A stretch of DNA of 51,001 bases from Bacteroidales bacterium (GCA_017428285.1 JAFRRE010000119.1:1-51001), one strand, 5' to 3'. Numbered from the stretch's first letter, positions 30,844-38,938 are shown. Notes: a model not told the origin generated them from the sequence alone. Translations and numbers: made by a program.

Positions 30844-31989
30844 ATGAAAACCAAGAACATCTTGATGAGCATCCTGTTGGTAATAGGATCCATCGCAGCA
30901 AAAGCAGCCGGAGGCTACCCACCTGAACTCGCCTTGGTCTCACAGCCCGTGATGGTGTACAACTACAACTCTGTCACGGTCATCTATGACGTGGAGAATA
31001 TCGGCGACTACACCTATAGGGGTTACGTCTCCCTCTACCTCGACCCTGACTACGGCTACAGCTACGCCGAGAAATATGTCAGAGTGTATCCCGGTCGAAT
31101 CAAGAGAATCGAAATCGACATCCCGCTGTACCGCATCGACAGAAGGTTCGCCTTCACCATCATGCCCTACTATGAATTGGATCACGAGCTCTACAGCTTC
31201 ACCACCTTCGAATACTTCGAGCCCATCTCCTTCTACTGGAATGGTCCGCGCACCGAGCGCTGGGTGGTCATCACAATACCTCCGCGCATCCGCTACTACC
31301 ACCGTCCGGGCACCTACCGCTTCTACTACGACGGTTATCGTCCGCCGATGCCGCCTCCTGGTCACGCAGGCACGCCTCCTCCGATGGATCCGAAGCACCA
31401 CACCTACGGCTATCACCACAACAACGGCGGCTATCCTGCCACTCACCCCGAGGTCAACAACCCGCCTGCATCCAGCAGCGAAGCACCCAGTGCAACGGTC
31501 AGACCTAAGGTCAACGGAGGCAGCATGAGCTCGGGCAGCAGCAACAGCGGCGGCAGCAACACATCTGCACCCACGCCCAACAACAGTGGCTCAAACAGCG
31601 GCAGAACGTCGAGCAGCAACTCAAGCGGTCGTGTGAGCGGCTCAAGCGGTCGCACCGACAACCCGACCAGCACCCGCCCAGTAACCAACAGCGGAAGCTA
31701 CAGCCGCCCCAGCGGTAACAGCAACAGCTCGAGCAGTCGAGTGAGCAGCGGAAGCACTAGCCGCCCCAGCAGTGGCACGAGCAACAGCGGTAGTAGCCGC
31801 GCCAATAGCTCAAACAGCAATAGCCGCTCAAGCGGTACCTCGTCAAGCTCTTCAAGCCGCGCCAGCAGCTCAAGCAACAACAGCCGTTCAAGTGGAACCA
31901 GCAGCAGCTCCTCAAGAGGCTCAAGTAGCTCAAGCCGAAGCTCAAGCTCAAGCAGCAACCGCAGTGGCTCAAGCAGCGGACGCAGATAA
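30844..31989 (+). CDS. Secreted protein with Ser/Asn/Gly-rich tail
   Basis: A 381-residue exported protein with signal peptide (1-21, ends AAKAAGG). Residues about 25-165 form a beta-rich domain with many Tyr and acidic residues (NSVTVIYDVENIGDY, GYVSLYLDPDYGY), which may be an immunoglobulin-like fold. A Pro/His-rich linker (170-215) leads to about 165 residues made almost only of Ser, Gly, Asn, Arg and Thr, ending SGSSSGRR. Such tails suggest a flexible surface or envelope region. No sorting domain or enzyme motif is seen. The DNA of the tail is an AGC-rich run. A terminator hairpin follows at 32020-32051. Confidence 0.75.
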   Translation: MKTKNILMSILLVIGSIAAKAAGGYPPELALVSQPVMVYNYNSVTVIYDVENIGDYTYRGYVSLYLDPDYGYSYAEKYVRVYPGRIKRIEIDIPLYRIDRRFAFTIMPYYELDHELYSFTTFEYFEPISFYWNGPRTERWVVITIPPRIRYYHRPGTYRFYYDGYRPPMPPPGHAGTPPPMDPKHHTYGYHHNNGGYPATHPEVNNPPASSSEAPSATVRPKVNGGSMSSGSSNSGGSNTSAPTPNNSGSNSGRTSSSNSSGRVSGSSGRTDNPTSTRPVTNSGSYSRPSGNSNSSSSRVSSGSTSRPSSGTSNSGSSRANSSNSNSRSSGTSSSSSSRASSSSNNSRSSGTSSSSSRGSSSSSRSSSSSSNRSGSSSGRR

Positions 31990-32019
31990 GACTCCGATAA
32001 GACAAAAAACATCAAAAAC

Positions 32020-32051
32020 GAGGACGGTCGAAAGGCCGCCCTCAATTTTTT
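32020..32051 (+). terminator. Intrinsic terminator after the Ser-rich protein
   Basis: Hairpin GAGGACGGTC with a GAAA loop and GGCCGCCCTC (one mismatch, one wobble), then six T at 32046-32051. It abuts the promoter of upp at 32054. Confidence 0.75.
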
Positions 32052-32053
32052 AC

Positions 32054-32061
32054 TATCTTTG
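32054..32061 (+). promoter_or_regulatory. -7 element of upp
   Basis: TATCTTTG on the plus strand, immediately downstream of the terminator and 17 bases before the GTG start at 32079. Confidence 0.6.
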
Positions 32062-32078
32062 CCCAAAACTTTTGAGCC

Positions 32079-32741
32079 GTGAACATCGTCAATTTTGCAG
32101 CAAGCAACACCATCATCAACCAGTATGTGGCTGAGCTAAGGGACATTAAAGTCCAATCCGACCGAGGAACCTTTCGTTACAATTTGCAGCGCATCGGGCA
32201 ACTGATGGCTTATGAAATAAGCAAGACGTTGCATTATTCGGAAAAAACGATCCAGACTCCATTGGACGTGGCCAAGGCCAACACGCCCGATGATGAAATC
32301 GTGCTCGCCACCGTGTTTCGCGCCGGTCTGCCTTTCCACGAAGGCTTTTTGGACATCTTCGACCATGCAGGCAACGCCTTTGTGTCGGCCTACCGCTATT
32401 ATCTCGACGAAAAGCATGAGAACGTGGGCATCAAAGTGGAATATTTGGCTGCCCCAGACCTGACCAACAAGACCCTCATCATTGCCGACCCGATGTTAGC
32501 CACTGGCGGCAGCCTTGAACTGGCCTATCAGGCACTCTGCACCAAGGGCATTCCAAAGCAGCTACATCTCTGCTGCGTCATCGCTGCACAAGACGGCATC
32601 GACAACTTGATGAAGCTCTTCAAGCCTTTGGACAACGTCACGTTGTGGTGCGCCGCCATCGACCCGATACTGAACGAGCACAAATACATAGTGCCGGGAC
32701 TGGGTGATGCGGGTGATTTGGCGTATGGAGATAAAATTTAA
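32079..32741 (+). CDS. upp: Uracil phosphoribosyltransferase
   Basis: A 220-residue enzyme that makes UMP from uracil and PRPP, the pyrimidine salvage step. The PRPP-binding loop is LIIADPMLATGGS (about residues 132-144). The uracil-binding end is IVPGLGDAGDLAYG. RAGLPFHEGF is the early conserved block. The start codon is GTG at 32079; no ATG fits upstream, and the promoter element lies 17 bases before it. Length is normal (208-220 residues in the family). Single-gene unit followed by a perfect palindrome. Confidence 0.95.
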   Translation: MNIVNFAASNTIINQYVAELRDIKVQSDRGTFRYNLQRIGQLMAYEISKTLHYSEKTIQTPLDVAKANTPDDEIVLATVFRAGLPFHEGFLDIFDHAGNAFVSAYRYYLDEKHENVGIKVEYLAAPDLTNKTLIIADPMLATGGSLELAYQALCTKGIPKQLHLCCVIAAQDGIDNLMKLFKPLDNVTLWCAAIDPILNEHKYIVPGLGDAGDLAYGDKI

Positions 32742-32747
32742 ATCCAT

Positions 32748-32781
32748 TTTGTAGAGACGGTGTGCACACCGTCTCTACAAA
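32748..32781. repeat. Perfect 34-base palindrome, family D
   Basis: Central ACGGTGTGCACACCGT flanked by TTTGTAGAG and CTCTACAAA, fully self-complementary. Related GTCTCTACA palindromes occur at 34389-34409 and 41098-41128. It lies 7 bases after the upp stop codon. Confidence 0.9.
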
Positions 32782-32784
32782 TCA

Positions 32785-33450
32785 TTAATCGTGTTTTTCG
32801 TCAAGGGTTTCCAAGATGGCCTCAATCAAGTTGTAGGCACCATCATACACATCTTTAATGGTCGCATCGAGCATATAGGCGGGCGTGGTGAAGACCAACA
32901 GCTCGTTGTCGGCGCACACGTCGCCGTGCTCGGTCTGCACGTGGAAAGCACCCATTTTACGAATATTGTCGGCATCGGGCGTACCCTCGTTGCCTAAAGT
33001 GACGCATACGCCAGGCAGCAGCTTGGCGAACAACACGGGAGAAATGCACATGCCACCCATGGGCTTGTTGGCTTCGCGTGTCTCGATGATGGCACGAGCC
33101 ACGTCGGGTTGTACCTCCATGTCGGCACCCTTGAAGGCATAGTCGCAAAGGTTTTTGGCAGCGCCAAAACCACCACTGAAAAACAGGCCATCATAGTCCT
33201 CGGCCTTGTAGTCCTCGATGGGCAAGATATGTCCACGCGCAATGCGAGCAGCCTCGGTGAGGATGTTGCGTTCCTCCTTGGCTGCATCACCAGTCAGGTG
33301 GTTGACAACATCATGCTGCGAACGATTAGGCGCAAAGCATTGGTACTCACACTGATGTTGGTCGATTGAAAGCAATAATGTAGTGGCTTCGTGGATTTCG
33401 CTGCCGTCCTTGTGACCGCAGCCTGAAAGAATTACTGCAAATTTTTTCAT
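32785..33450 (-). CDS. elbB: ElbB-type DJ-1/PfpI family glyoxalase
   Basis: A 221-residue protein of the DJ-1/PfpI superfamily, ElbB branch: KFAVILSGCGHKDGSEIHEA at the start, GLFFSGGFGAAKNLCDYA in the middle, and the nucleophile elbow GGMCISP with the conserved Cys around residue 138, then NEGTPDADNIRKMGA. ElbB has glyoxalase activity on methylglyoxal in E. coli and was linked historically to isoprenoid synthesis. The ATG at 33450 is used; the frame extends 48 codons upstream without protein character. It overlaps nothing and lies 19 bases behind the enoyl-CoA hydratase-like gene, likely co-transcribed. Confidence 0.92.
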   Translation of the reverse strand: MKKFAVILSGCGHKDGSEIHEATTLLLSIDQHQCEYQCFAPNRSQHDVVNHLTGDAAKEERNILTEAARIARGHILPIEDYKAEDYDGLFFSGGFGAAKNLCDYAFKGADMEVQPDVARAIIETREANKPMGGMCISPVLFAKLLPGVCVTLGNEGTPDADNIRKMGAFHVQTEHGDVCADNELLVFTTPAYMLDATIKDVYDGAYNLIEAILETLDEKHD

Positions 33451-33469
33451 GATATTGTAGATTTTATGA

Positions 33470-34258
33470 TTACTTATTCCATTCTGGTTTCCGCTTCTCA
33501 AAAAACGCCTCCATCCCCTCCTGCCCTGCCTTGGAGATACGCTGGTTGGCGATGGCCACCGAGGTTTGCATAAAGATGGGACTATAGCGGTCATCAGTGC
33601 CCGTCACCATGCGGAGCAGGTTCTTGCACTCGGCGATGGCATCAGGCGAGGCTTGCAGGAAATGGTCGATGTATTGCCGCTCCGTGTCAACCATCTCAGC
33701 TTCATCGACGACGACATTCACCAAGCCGAAGGTCTTGGCCTCATCAGCAGTGAAGCGGCGGCCTGTGAGCATCAATTCCTTGGCGGCAGTAGTTCCAATT
33801 TTTGCCACCACGAAAGGAGAAATGGTAGCTGGTGTGATGCCTAAACGCACCTCCGAGAAAGCGAATTTCGTTTCCTTCTCAGCAATCACGATGTCGGCAG
33901 CGGCGATGATGCCGTTGGCTCCACCGATACAGGCACCATGCACATCAACGATGACGGCCTTGTCGCAGAAATAGATGGTTTGGAACAGCTTAGAAAGCTT
34001 TTCGGCATCAGCGATGTTTTGATTGTAGCTGAACCCAGCCATATCTTTCATGTAGGCCAAATCGGCACCGGCACAAAATGCATTGCCATTGCCTTTCAGG
34101 ATGATAACCCGAATATCATCGCGGCTATTGAGCCAGTCAAAGACCTCGGTCAGTTCGCGTATCAGTTCGGCATTCAGCGCATTGCGCACCTCAGGGCGGT
34201 CGAGGTTAATCCATGCCATGCTTTCGCCCAATTGCACTTTTATCGTCTTGAAATCCAT
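33470..34258 (-). CDS. Enoyl-CoA hydratase/isomerase family protein
   Basis: A 262-residue crotonase-fold enzyme. AWINLDRPEVRNALNAEL is the N-terminal block, GNAFCAGADLAYM the first oxyanion-hole loop, and DVHGACIGGANGIIAAADIVIA the second, with FAFSEVRLGITPATISPFV carrying the Glu of the active site. The SEVRLGITPATI variant is common in methylglutaconyl-CoA hydratases of leucine breakdown (AUH/LiuC), but no other leucine gene is nearby, so this is only a suggestion. The ATG at 34258 is used; an ORF start 15 codons upstream is unlikely. It precedes elbB by 19 bases. Confidence 0.9.
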   Translation of the reverse strand: MDFKTIKVQLGESMAWINLDRPEVRNALNAELIRELTEVFDWLNSRDDIRVIILKGNGNAFCAGADLAYMKDMAGFSYNQNIADAEKLSKLFQTIYFCDKAVIVDVHGACIGGANGIIAAADIVIAEKETKFAFSEVRLGITPATISPFVVAKIGTTAAKELMLTGRRFTADEAKTFGLVNVVVDEAEMVDTERQYIDHFLQASPDAIAECKNLLRMVTGTDDRYSPIFMQTSVAIANQRISKAGQEGMEAFFEKRKPEWNK

Positions 34259-34388
34259 TGTCGTGTCGTGTTTAGGAATGCAATATTCGGAAAAAAATGC
34301 CAATTTGTCGCAATCATTACACGAAAAATCCGTTATTTTGCACGTGGAATAAATTTTGATGTATCCGCAAACCTAAAAATGGACAATT

Positions 34389-34409
34389 GAGACGCATTCA
34401 ATGCGTCTC
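34389..34409. repeat. Palindromic repeat, family D
   Basis: GAGACGCAT and ATGCGTCTC arms around TCA, followed by TACAAC, 15 bases before the start of the gene at 34424. Confidence 0.75.
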
Positions 34410-34423
34410 TACAACAGAACGAA

Positions 34424-34882
34424 ATGGACGACGACAACCTCAATAACGGACTTGACGACCTCTTGAACATGTTCAAGAAGATGATGGAGAACCAAGACCT
34501 TGACGCCATTCCAGGCATCAACGAAGAACAGAAGGAACAACTGAAGATGTTTCTTGAGGACTTCGATGAGCTGAAAGACGACATGAAGGTCGAAATATAC
34601 AAACTTGACCCGTTCACGAAGCAGATGGTAGGCATGGTGATGGGACAATTGCAAAACTTTACTGGCAACAATCCACAAGTGGCCACTCAAAACACTGCGC
34701 CACAAGAGCCACCCGTCAACAAGGAGAAGCAGTTGAACGAAATCCCCGGTACTACAGAGAATTTGGAAGCCCATTTGGCCGCCATCGATGACCAATTGCG
34801 CCAACCCGACCTCTCCGATGATGACATCAACCGCCTTTTGGATGAACGCACATCTATTATGGAGGAATTAGAAATGAAATAA
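34424..34882 (+). CDS. Acidic helical protein of unknown function
   Basis: A 152-residue, strongly acidic and mostly helical cytoplasmic protein. Residues 1-75 hold Met- and Asp-rich helices (DDLLNMFKKMMENQD, LKMFLEDFDELKDD). A Gln/Pro/Asn-rich linker (80-105) leads to a helical C-terminus (NLEAHLAAIDDQLRQPDLSDDDINRLLDERTSIMEELE). No recognised domain and no signal peptide. A family D palindrome lies just before the start, and a family A repeat starts two bases after the stop, so it is closely framed by repeats. Composition and codon use do not look foreign. Confidence 0.65.
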   Translation: MDDDNLNNGLDDLLNMFKKMMENQDLDAIPGINEEQKEQLKMFLEDFDELKDDMKVEIYKLDPFTKQMVGMVMGQLQNFTGNNPQVATQNTAPQEPPVNKEKQLNEIPGTTENLEAHLAAIDDQLRQPDLSDDDINRLLDERTSIMEELEMK

Positions 34883-34883
34883 T

Positions 34884-34950
34884 GTCGGTGCTTCGACAGG
34901 CTCAGCAACCTTAGCTTATAAGGTCCTTGAGCTTGTCGAAAGGCCGTTTA
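34884..34950. repeat. Palindromic repeat, family A
   Basis: Arms GTGCTTCGACAGGCTCAGCA (from 34888) and TCCTTGAGCTTGTCGAAAGG (to 34944). It begins two bases after the stop of the 34424 gene. Confidence 0.85.
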
Positions 34951-34976
34951 ATCGCCAATAATCAAATCAATAAATA

Positions 34977-35672
34977 ATGAAGAAAGCACTATTTACCCTC
35001 ATCGCATTAGTCATTTCGGCGACCTCTTTCGCCCAACTCATTGCCAATAAAACCGACAACAAGGTCACCTTCGGCCTCGACCTGTTCAGCGACCTACAGC
35101 TCGCCCCAAGCGACAATTGGGACCCGCGTGGCTTCAACCAAGGTGTGAGCTTCGCCCTCACCTACAATTTCCCTTTGGGCGAAAGCACGAAACACACGGT
35201 TTCCGTCGGTTTAGGTATGTCATCGCACAACTATTTCTCATACACACGCATCTTAAATCCTTACACAAACGGTGATCTCGAATATAAGAACTACCGTGAT
35301 GTGGAAAACTTTAAGCGTTACAAGGTCAACCCGACCTATGGCGAGGTTCCGTTAGAGCTGCGCTTCCGCATCAAAAATGCCGTGAAGATTGGTGTTGGCG
35401 TCAAAGTTGGTGTGATGCTCGCTACAAAGACCAAATATGTCGGTCCCGACGATGAAGAAGGCACACTTACAAACGACAGCGGTGCAACTGTTCACGAGAA
35501 GCTAGCCTATATCAACAATGTAGAGCGTATGGCCTACTCCGCCACCCTGCGTGTGGGCTGGAGATGGGTGAGTGCGTTTGCTGCCTACCAAATCAACCCT
35601 GTGTTTGCCGTCGGCCATGAAGCTCCGACCTTCCATCCGCTGTCGGTGGGCTTGACTTTTGCACCATTCTGA
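34977..35672 (+). CDS. Outer-membrane beta-barrel protein
   Basis: A 231-residue exported protein with signal peptide (1-19, ends TSFAQ). The mature part shows alternating hydrophobic strands with aromatic ends, such as KVTFGLDLFSDLQ, GVSFALTYNF, HTVSVGLGM and the C-terminal LSVGLTFAPF, whose last Phe is typical for barrel insertion. About eight to ten strands fit a small barrel of the PorT/OmpX-like type. No channel function can be assigned. No promoter element seen; a family A repeat precedes it and a family B repeat follows. Confidence 0.8.
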   Translation: MKKALFTLIALVISATSFAQLIANKTDNKVTFGLDLFSDLQLAPSDNWDPRGFNQGVSFALTYNFPLGESTKHTVSVGLGMSSHNYFSYTRILNPYTNGDLEYKNYRDVENFKRYKVNPTYGEVPLELRFRIKNAVKIGVGVKVGVMLATKTKYVGPDDEEGTLTNDSGATVHEKLAYINNVERMAYSATLRVGWRWVSAFAAYQINPVFAVGHEAPTFHPLSVGLTFAPF

Positions 35673-35698
35673 TTTGGTAAGGATTGCTTGTGGTTGCT

Positions 35699-35780
35699 TT
35701 GCGTCACTGCGAGGCACGAAGCAGTCCAGAGAACTTATTCAATTACTAGATTGCTTCGTCGTTCCTCCTCGCAATGACGC
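35699..35780. repeat. Palindromic repeat, family B, overlapping the queG start
   Basis: Left arm GCGTCACTGCGAGGCACGAA (from 35701) and right arm TTCGTCGTTCCTCCTCGCAA with TGACGC (to about 35780) are inverted. Family copies occur at 45420-45500 and 46687-46775. The right arm contains the ATG of queG at 35774. Confidence 0.85.
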
Positions 35781-36805
35781 AAATCGCCTCCCAATGGATT
35801 ATTGCTGAAGCCGAACAAATGGGCTTCGACGCTTGCGGCATTGCCCAAGCGACGGTCCTGAAGGAAGAGTCGATGCATGTCGAGCATTGGCTCGAGTGCG
35901 ACTGTGAGGGTGAGATGGGCTACCTTACCCGCAACAAGGAGAAACGCTATGACCCCCGACTTTTGGCAGAAGGCACAAAATCCATAGTTACTGTACTTTA
36001 CAATTATTTCCCAAAACAGACTTTAAGCGATTCCGACCGTTTTAAAATCGCCAAATACGCCTATGGTGCCGACTACCACGATGTACTAAAGCGCAAGATG
36101 CGACAACTTTTAGAACGCATTGAGACACAGACGGGTAAATTGGAAGGCACACGCGTCTTTGTCGATTCCGCCCCTGTGCTCGACCGTGCTTGGGCTGTGC
36201 GTTGTGGTTTGGGCTTCATCGGCAAAAACACCACATTGATCCATCCTCCATTGTCGCTGGCTGCGTCTCACAGTCAAACTCATGAGAAAGGACAAACTGC
36301 TGGACGCAGTTTGCGACAATGTGGAGGCTCGTTTTTCTTTATCGGGCATCTTTTCCTGCCGATAGAATTAGAAGAAACAGGTCGCCCCATGACCAACCGC
36401 TGCGGACGCTGCACGAAATGCCTGGACGCTTGTCCTACGAGTGCCTTAGAGACTCCCTTCCACATTGATGCCCGCAAGTGCATCTCTTATTTGACCATCG
36501 AATACAAAGGCAGCCTTGCCGGGATTGACCCTAAGACATTCAAAGGTTGGATGTATGGCTGCGACATCTGCCAAGATGTGTGTCCCTACAATCGTTTTGC
36601 CTTGCCCAACCATGAGCCTGAGTTCCAGCCCTCCCAAAAGCTATTGGACATGCACGAAGATGATTGGATACGCCTTTCGAAGGATGAATTTGAGGCACTA
36701 TTCAAGCACTCCGCCGTGCAACGCGCTGGATATGAAGGGCTGAAAAGGAATATTGAGTTTATCTCGAGTGGTGAACTGCGAGACGCAGTTCACGACAATG
36801 AATAG
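35774..36805 (+). CDS. queG: Epoxyqueuosine reductase QueG with in-frame palindromic insertion
   Basis: A 343-residue enzyme of the last step of queuosine synthesis in tRNA, reducing epoxyqueuosine with cobalamin. FDACGIA is the N-terminal motif, Asp131 in VDSAPVLDRAW and the GLGFIGKN loop bind the cofactor and substrate, and eight-iron ferredoxin cysteines are at 210, 213, 216, 220, 236, 263, 266 and 270. Usual members have about 310 residues; here about 26 extra residues (159-184, PLSLAASHSQTHEKG...) sit between LIHP and GSFFFIGHL, encoded by an inverted repeat (36245-36327). The last codons (36771-36793) form a perfect 10-bp hairpin. The start codon lies inside a family B repeat. The frame is intact, so the gene may still work. 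Confidence 0.92.
   Translation: MTQIASQWIIAEAEQMGFDACGIAQATVLKEESMHVEHWLECDCEGEMGYLTRNKEKRYDPRLLAEGTKSIVTVLYNYFPKQTLSDSDRFKIAKYAYGADYHDVLKRKMRQLLERIETQTGKLEGTRVFVDSAPVLDRAWAVRCGLGFIGKNTTLIHPPLSLAASHSQTHEKGQTAGRSLRQCGGSFFFIGHLFLPIELEETGRPMTNRCGRCTKCLDACPTSALETPFHIDARKCISYLTIEYKGSLAGIDPKTFKGWMYGCDICQDVCPYNRFALPNHEPEFQPSQKLLDMHEDDWIRLSKDEFEALFKHSAVQRAGYEGLKRNIEFISSGELRDAVHDNE
36245..36327. repeat. Palindromic insertion inside queG
   Basis: Arms CTCCATTGTCGC..CTGCGTC (36246-36271) and GACGCAG..GCGACAATGTGGAG (36303-36327) are inverted and enclose about 30 bases. The insert adds about 26 codons in frame. The right arm resembles the hairpin at the 3' end of the gene (GACGCAGTT..CGACAATG shared). 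Confidence 0.8.
36771..36793. repeat. Perfect hairpin over the end of queG
   Basis: GTGAACTGCG, loop AGA, CGCAGTTCAC: a perfect 10-bp stem covering codons 333-340, followed by CGACAATGA and the stop. Related to the right arm of the internal insertion. Confidence 0.85.
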
Positions 36806-36807
36806 CT

Positions 36808-37458
36808 TTATCTCAAGGGAGAGTTGATATTGTAAGTCAGAGTGAACTGAATGACCTTATTATAATATTGGTTGAAGAACCAACCTGGGTTACCCGTGAA
36901 ACGACAAGGAGCCGCAGAATACATGAAGCGTGCACCAAGACCAAAATGGTCATTGAAGGCAAAATGCACACCTGCATTGGCTGTGGCTGACAAGAGATTC
37001 CATCGCGAAGTAGTCACCTGATAATCGGCATCCACATCCTCCGTAGCCCTTAAACGGACATCAACGCTGGCACCTGCTTCCAAAGTGATGAAATCCAAAG
37101 GCCGACCGCCCACGCGGAAATTGCTTAAATTGTATTGTAGCATCAACGGTATTTCAGCATAGTGCAAACGAAGGCTGTAGGGAAGATAGCCATACTCCCT
37201 CACTTCCTTGTCGGATGAATGTGCACCTAACAATGAGTATTTCAACTCCATTTGAGCAGAAAGTTGATCGACTAAGGGCAGGTTGACATAGGCTCCAGCA
37301 GTAAAACCTAACTGATGGAAACCATAATAGCTGTCACCATCCACCTGGCAAAAAGTTGGGCCGACAATGAGGCCGGCATTGAAGGACTGGGCAAAGGCTC
37401 GAGTTGAGCCAAAGGCTAGTAAAACAATAACGGACGATATGAGAAATACTTTTTTCAT
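36808..37458 (-). CDS. Outer-membrane beta-barrel protein, PorT-like
   Basis: A 216-residue exported protein with signal peptide (1-23, ends RAFAQ). Strands such as FNAGLIVGPTFCQVDG, GFTAGAYVNLPL, SAQMELKYSLLG, YAEIPLMLQYNL and VIQFTLTYNI follow the pattern of outer-membrane beta-barrel domains (PorT family), common in Bacteroidota and sometimes linked to type IX secretion. The function of this one is unknown. Two bases separate its stop from that of queG, so the genes converge tightly. A single family A arm lies upstream at 37479. Confidence 0.82.
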   Translation of the reverse strand: MKKVFLISSVIVLLAFGSTRAFAQSFNAGLIVGPTFCQVDGDSYYGFHQLGFTAGAYVNLPLVDQLSAQMELKYSLLGAHSSDKEVREYGYLPYSLRLHYAEIPLMLQYNLSNFRVGGRPLDFITLEAGASVDVRLRATEDVDADYQVTTSRWNLLSATANAGVHFAFNDHFGLGARFMYSAAPCRFTGNPGWFFNQYYNKVIQFTLTYNINSPLR

Positions 37459-37478
37459 AATTAATTTCCTTTTCTAAA

Positions 37479-37508
37479 CCGGGCCCTTCGACGGGCTCAG
37501 GGACCCTT
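37479..37508. repeat. Palindromic repeat, family A, single arm
   Basis: GGGCCCTTCGACGGGCTCAG followed by GGACCCTTGA. Only one arm of the family is present, between the PorT-like gene and the transglycosylase. Confidence 0.75.
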
Positions 37509-37510
37509 GA

Positions 37511-38938
37511 TTAATTATATGTGGCTTGATATTGATAAAAACGGTCGAGCACCTCTTCTACGAAACGGTAGGTCTCGGTGCCGCGCAGGAAGCCTGAATG
37601 GCAGCAGGTGTCGTTGTGATATTTCGATTTATTGAGGATGTAATAATCCACATTGTTGTCCCAGACATCGGGGGCGGCGCCATATTTCAAAGCAAGACGC
37701 TGTGCATCATAGACATGACCCAGACCTGCATTGTAGGCAGCCAACACAAACTTCACTCGCTCGGTGCTGTCGGCCACCTTGTTATCGAGGCAATTGTCGA
37801 GATAGGTAATCAGTTGTCCGGCTGCATGAAGCTGTTGCTCGGGAGTGGCATCATAGTCGATACCGTATCTTTCCATCACCACAGGCATAAGCTGCATGAG
37901 CCCGAAGGCTCCTTTCTCGCTTTCCAAGTCCAATTTGAAACGTGACTCTTGATAGATCAGCGATGCCAGCAAACGCCAGTCCCAGCCAATCTCCTTGGCG
38001 GTTTTCTTGATGATGCCGTCGAATGGAGAAATGTGGTCGCCAGCAGGTTTCCTTGGTGAGAACACATTGCCCTTGTTGACATATTTGGCGAGAATACGAT
38101 TCAAGTTGCGCTGCTCAAAACCGTCAATCCAGCCATTGAGTGCCAGAAGTAGTGAAGAATCTCCATCATGGTTGGCGATGGCCCAGCCCAAAGGTTGTTC
38201 AACACTGACATTCAGCTTTGTATCCAAACCCTTCAAGCCTATGGAAGCCATGCGCGCCACATATTCCTCAACAACGGTATAGTCGATTTGCCCCGACGCG
38301 ACAGCTTTCACCAAATCAACGCTGTTGAGGCTGTCACATTCAACGACATAAATGGTATCTCCAATTTGATCGGACAAATGATGCAAAAGCTTGACTTCGT
38401 GACTGCCTTGCGGTAGGTGGATAGTCTTACCAGCCAAGTCAACCGAGGAGCGCAAGAGTTGGTTTTCCACCTCGTTGGCCGTTGACATTTGGCTCCAATC
38501 CTTTGGAAGGCGTTGCACAAGCACGCTACGCTGCATGAGGATGGGGTTGGTAACCAAATAACGGCGTTTCATGTCCTTGTTGGCCCCAATGCCCACAGCC
38601 ACAATGTCGACCTTGCAGGAATCAAGGAGCATGAAACACGAGTCCAGATTCTCGTTGACGATCATCTCAAGCTCTAGGTCGTTGTCCTTACAAAAATCGC
38701 TCAGTAATTCATATTCAAAACCCGATGGCGTTGCATTCTCGGTATTGTAATTGATGATTTCGCAATTGGTAACAGCCACCAATTTGCCTTTTTCCTGTAC
38801 ATGTTGCAGCACCGTTAAAGTATCGATAGGTTTCAACTCTTCTTCCTCAATTTCAACAATTTGAGGATTTTCTTGACAGGAGGAAAATGCTATACCAAGG
38901 GCTAGCAATCCAAGAATGTAAATTGTTTTTATCTTCAT
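37511..38938 (-). CDS. MltF-like lytic transglycosylase lipoprotein
   Basis: A 475-residue lipoprotein with lipobox FSSC (Cys21). Residues about 45-270 form a periplasmic solute-binding-protein-like domain (GKLVAVTNCEIINYN, GFEYELLSDFCKDNDLELEMI), and residues about 300-440 a lytic transglycosylase (SLT) domain with catalytic Glu in YQESRF followed by KGAFGLMQLMP and AAYNAGLGHVYDA. This layout is that of MltF, which cuts peptidoglycan with formation of anhydromuramic ends. It should act in the periplasm attached to a membrane. Only a weak promoter-like TACTTTTA lies upstream. Confidence 0.92.
   Translation of the reverse strand: MKIKTIYILGLLALGIAFSSCQENPQIVEIEEEELKPIDTLTVLQHVQEKGKLVAVTNCEIINYNTENATPSGFEYELLSDFCKDNDLELEMIVNENLDSCFMLLDSCKVDIVAVGIGANKDMKRRYLVTNPILMQRSVLVQRLPKDWSQMSTANEVENQLLRSSVDLAGKTIHLPQGSHEVKLLHHLSDQIGDTIYVVECDSLNSVDLVKAVASGQIDYTVVEEYVARMASIGLKGLDTKLNVSVEQPLGWAIANHDGDSSLLLALNGWIDGFEQRNLNRILAKYVNKGNVFSPRKPAGDHISPFDGIIKKTAKEIGWDWRLLASLIYQESRFKLDLESEKGAFGLMQLMPVVMERYGIDYDATPEQQLHAAGQLITYLDNCLDNKVADSTERVKFVLAAYNAGLGHVYDAQRLALKYGAAPDVWDNNVDYYILNKSKYHNDTCCHSGFLRGTETYRFVEEVLDRFYQYQATYN

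Noticed and set aside
36245..36327. Frameshift or assembly error in queG
   Set aside because: The reading frame is kept on both sides and the extra segment is a clean inverted repeat, so an insertion element is the better explanation.
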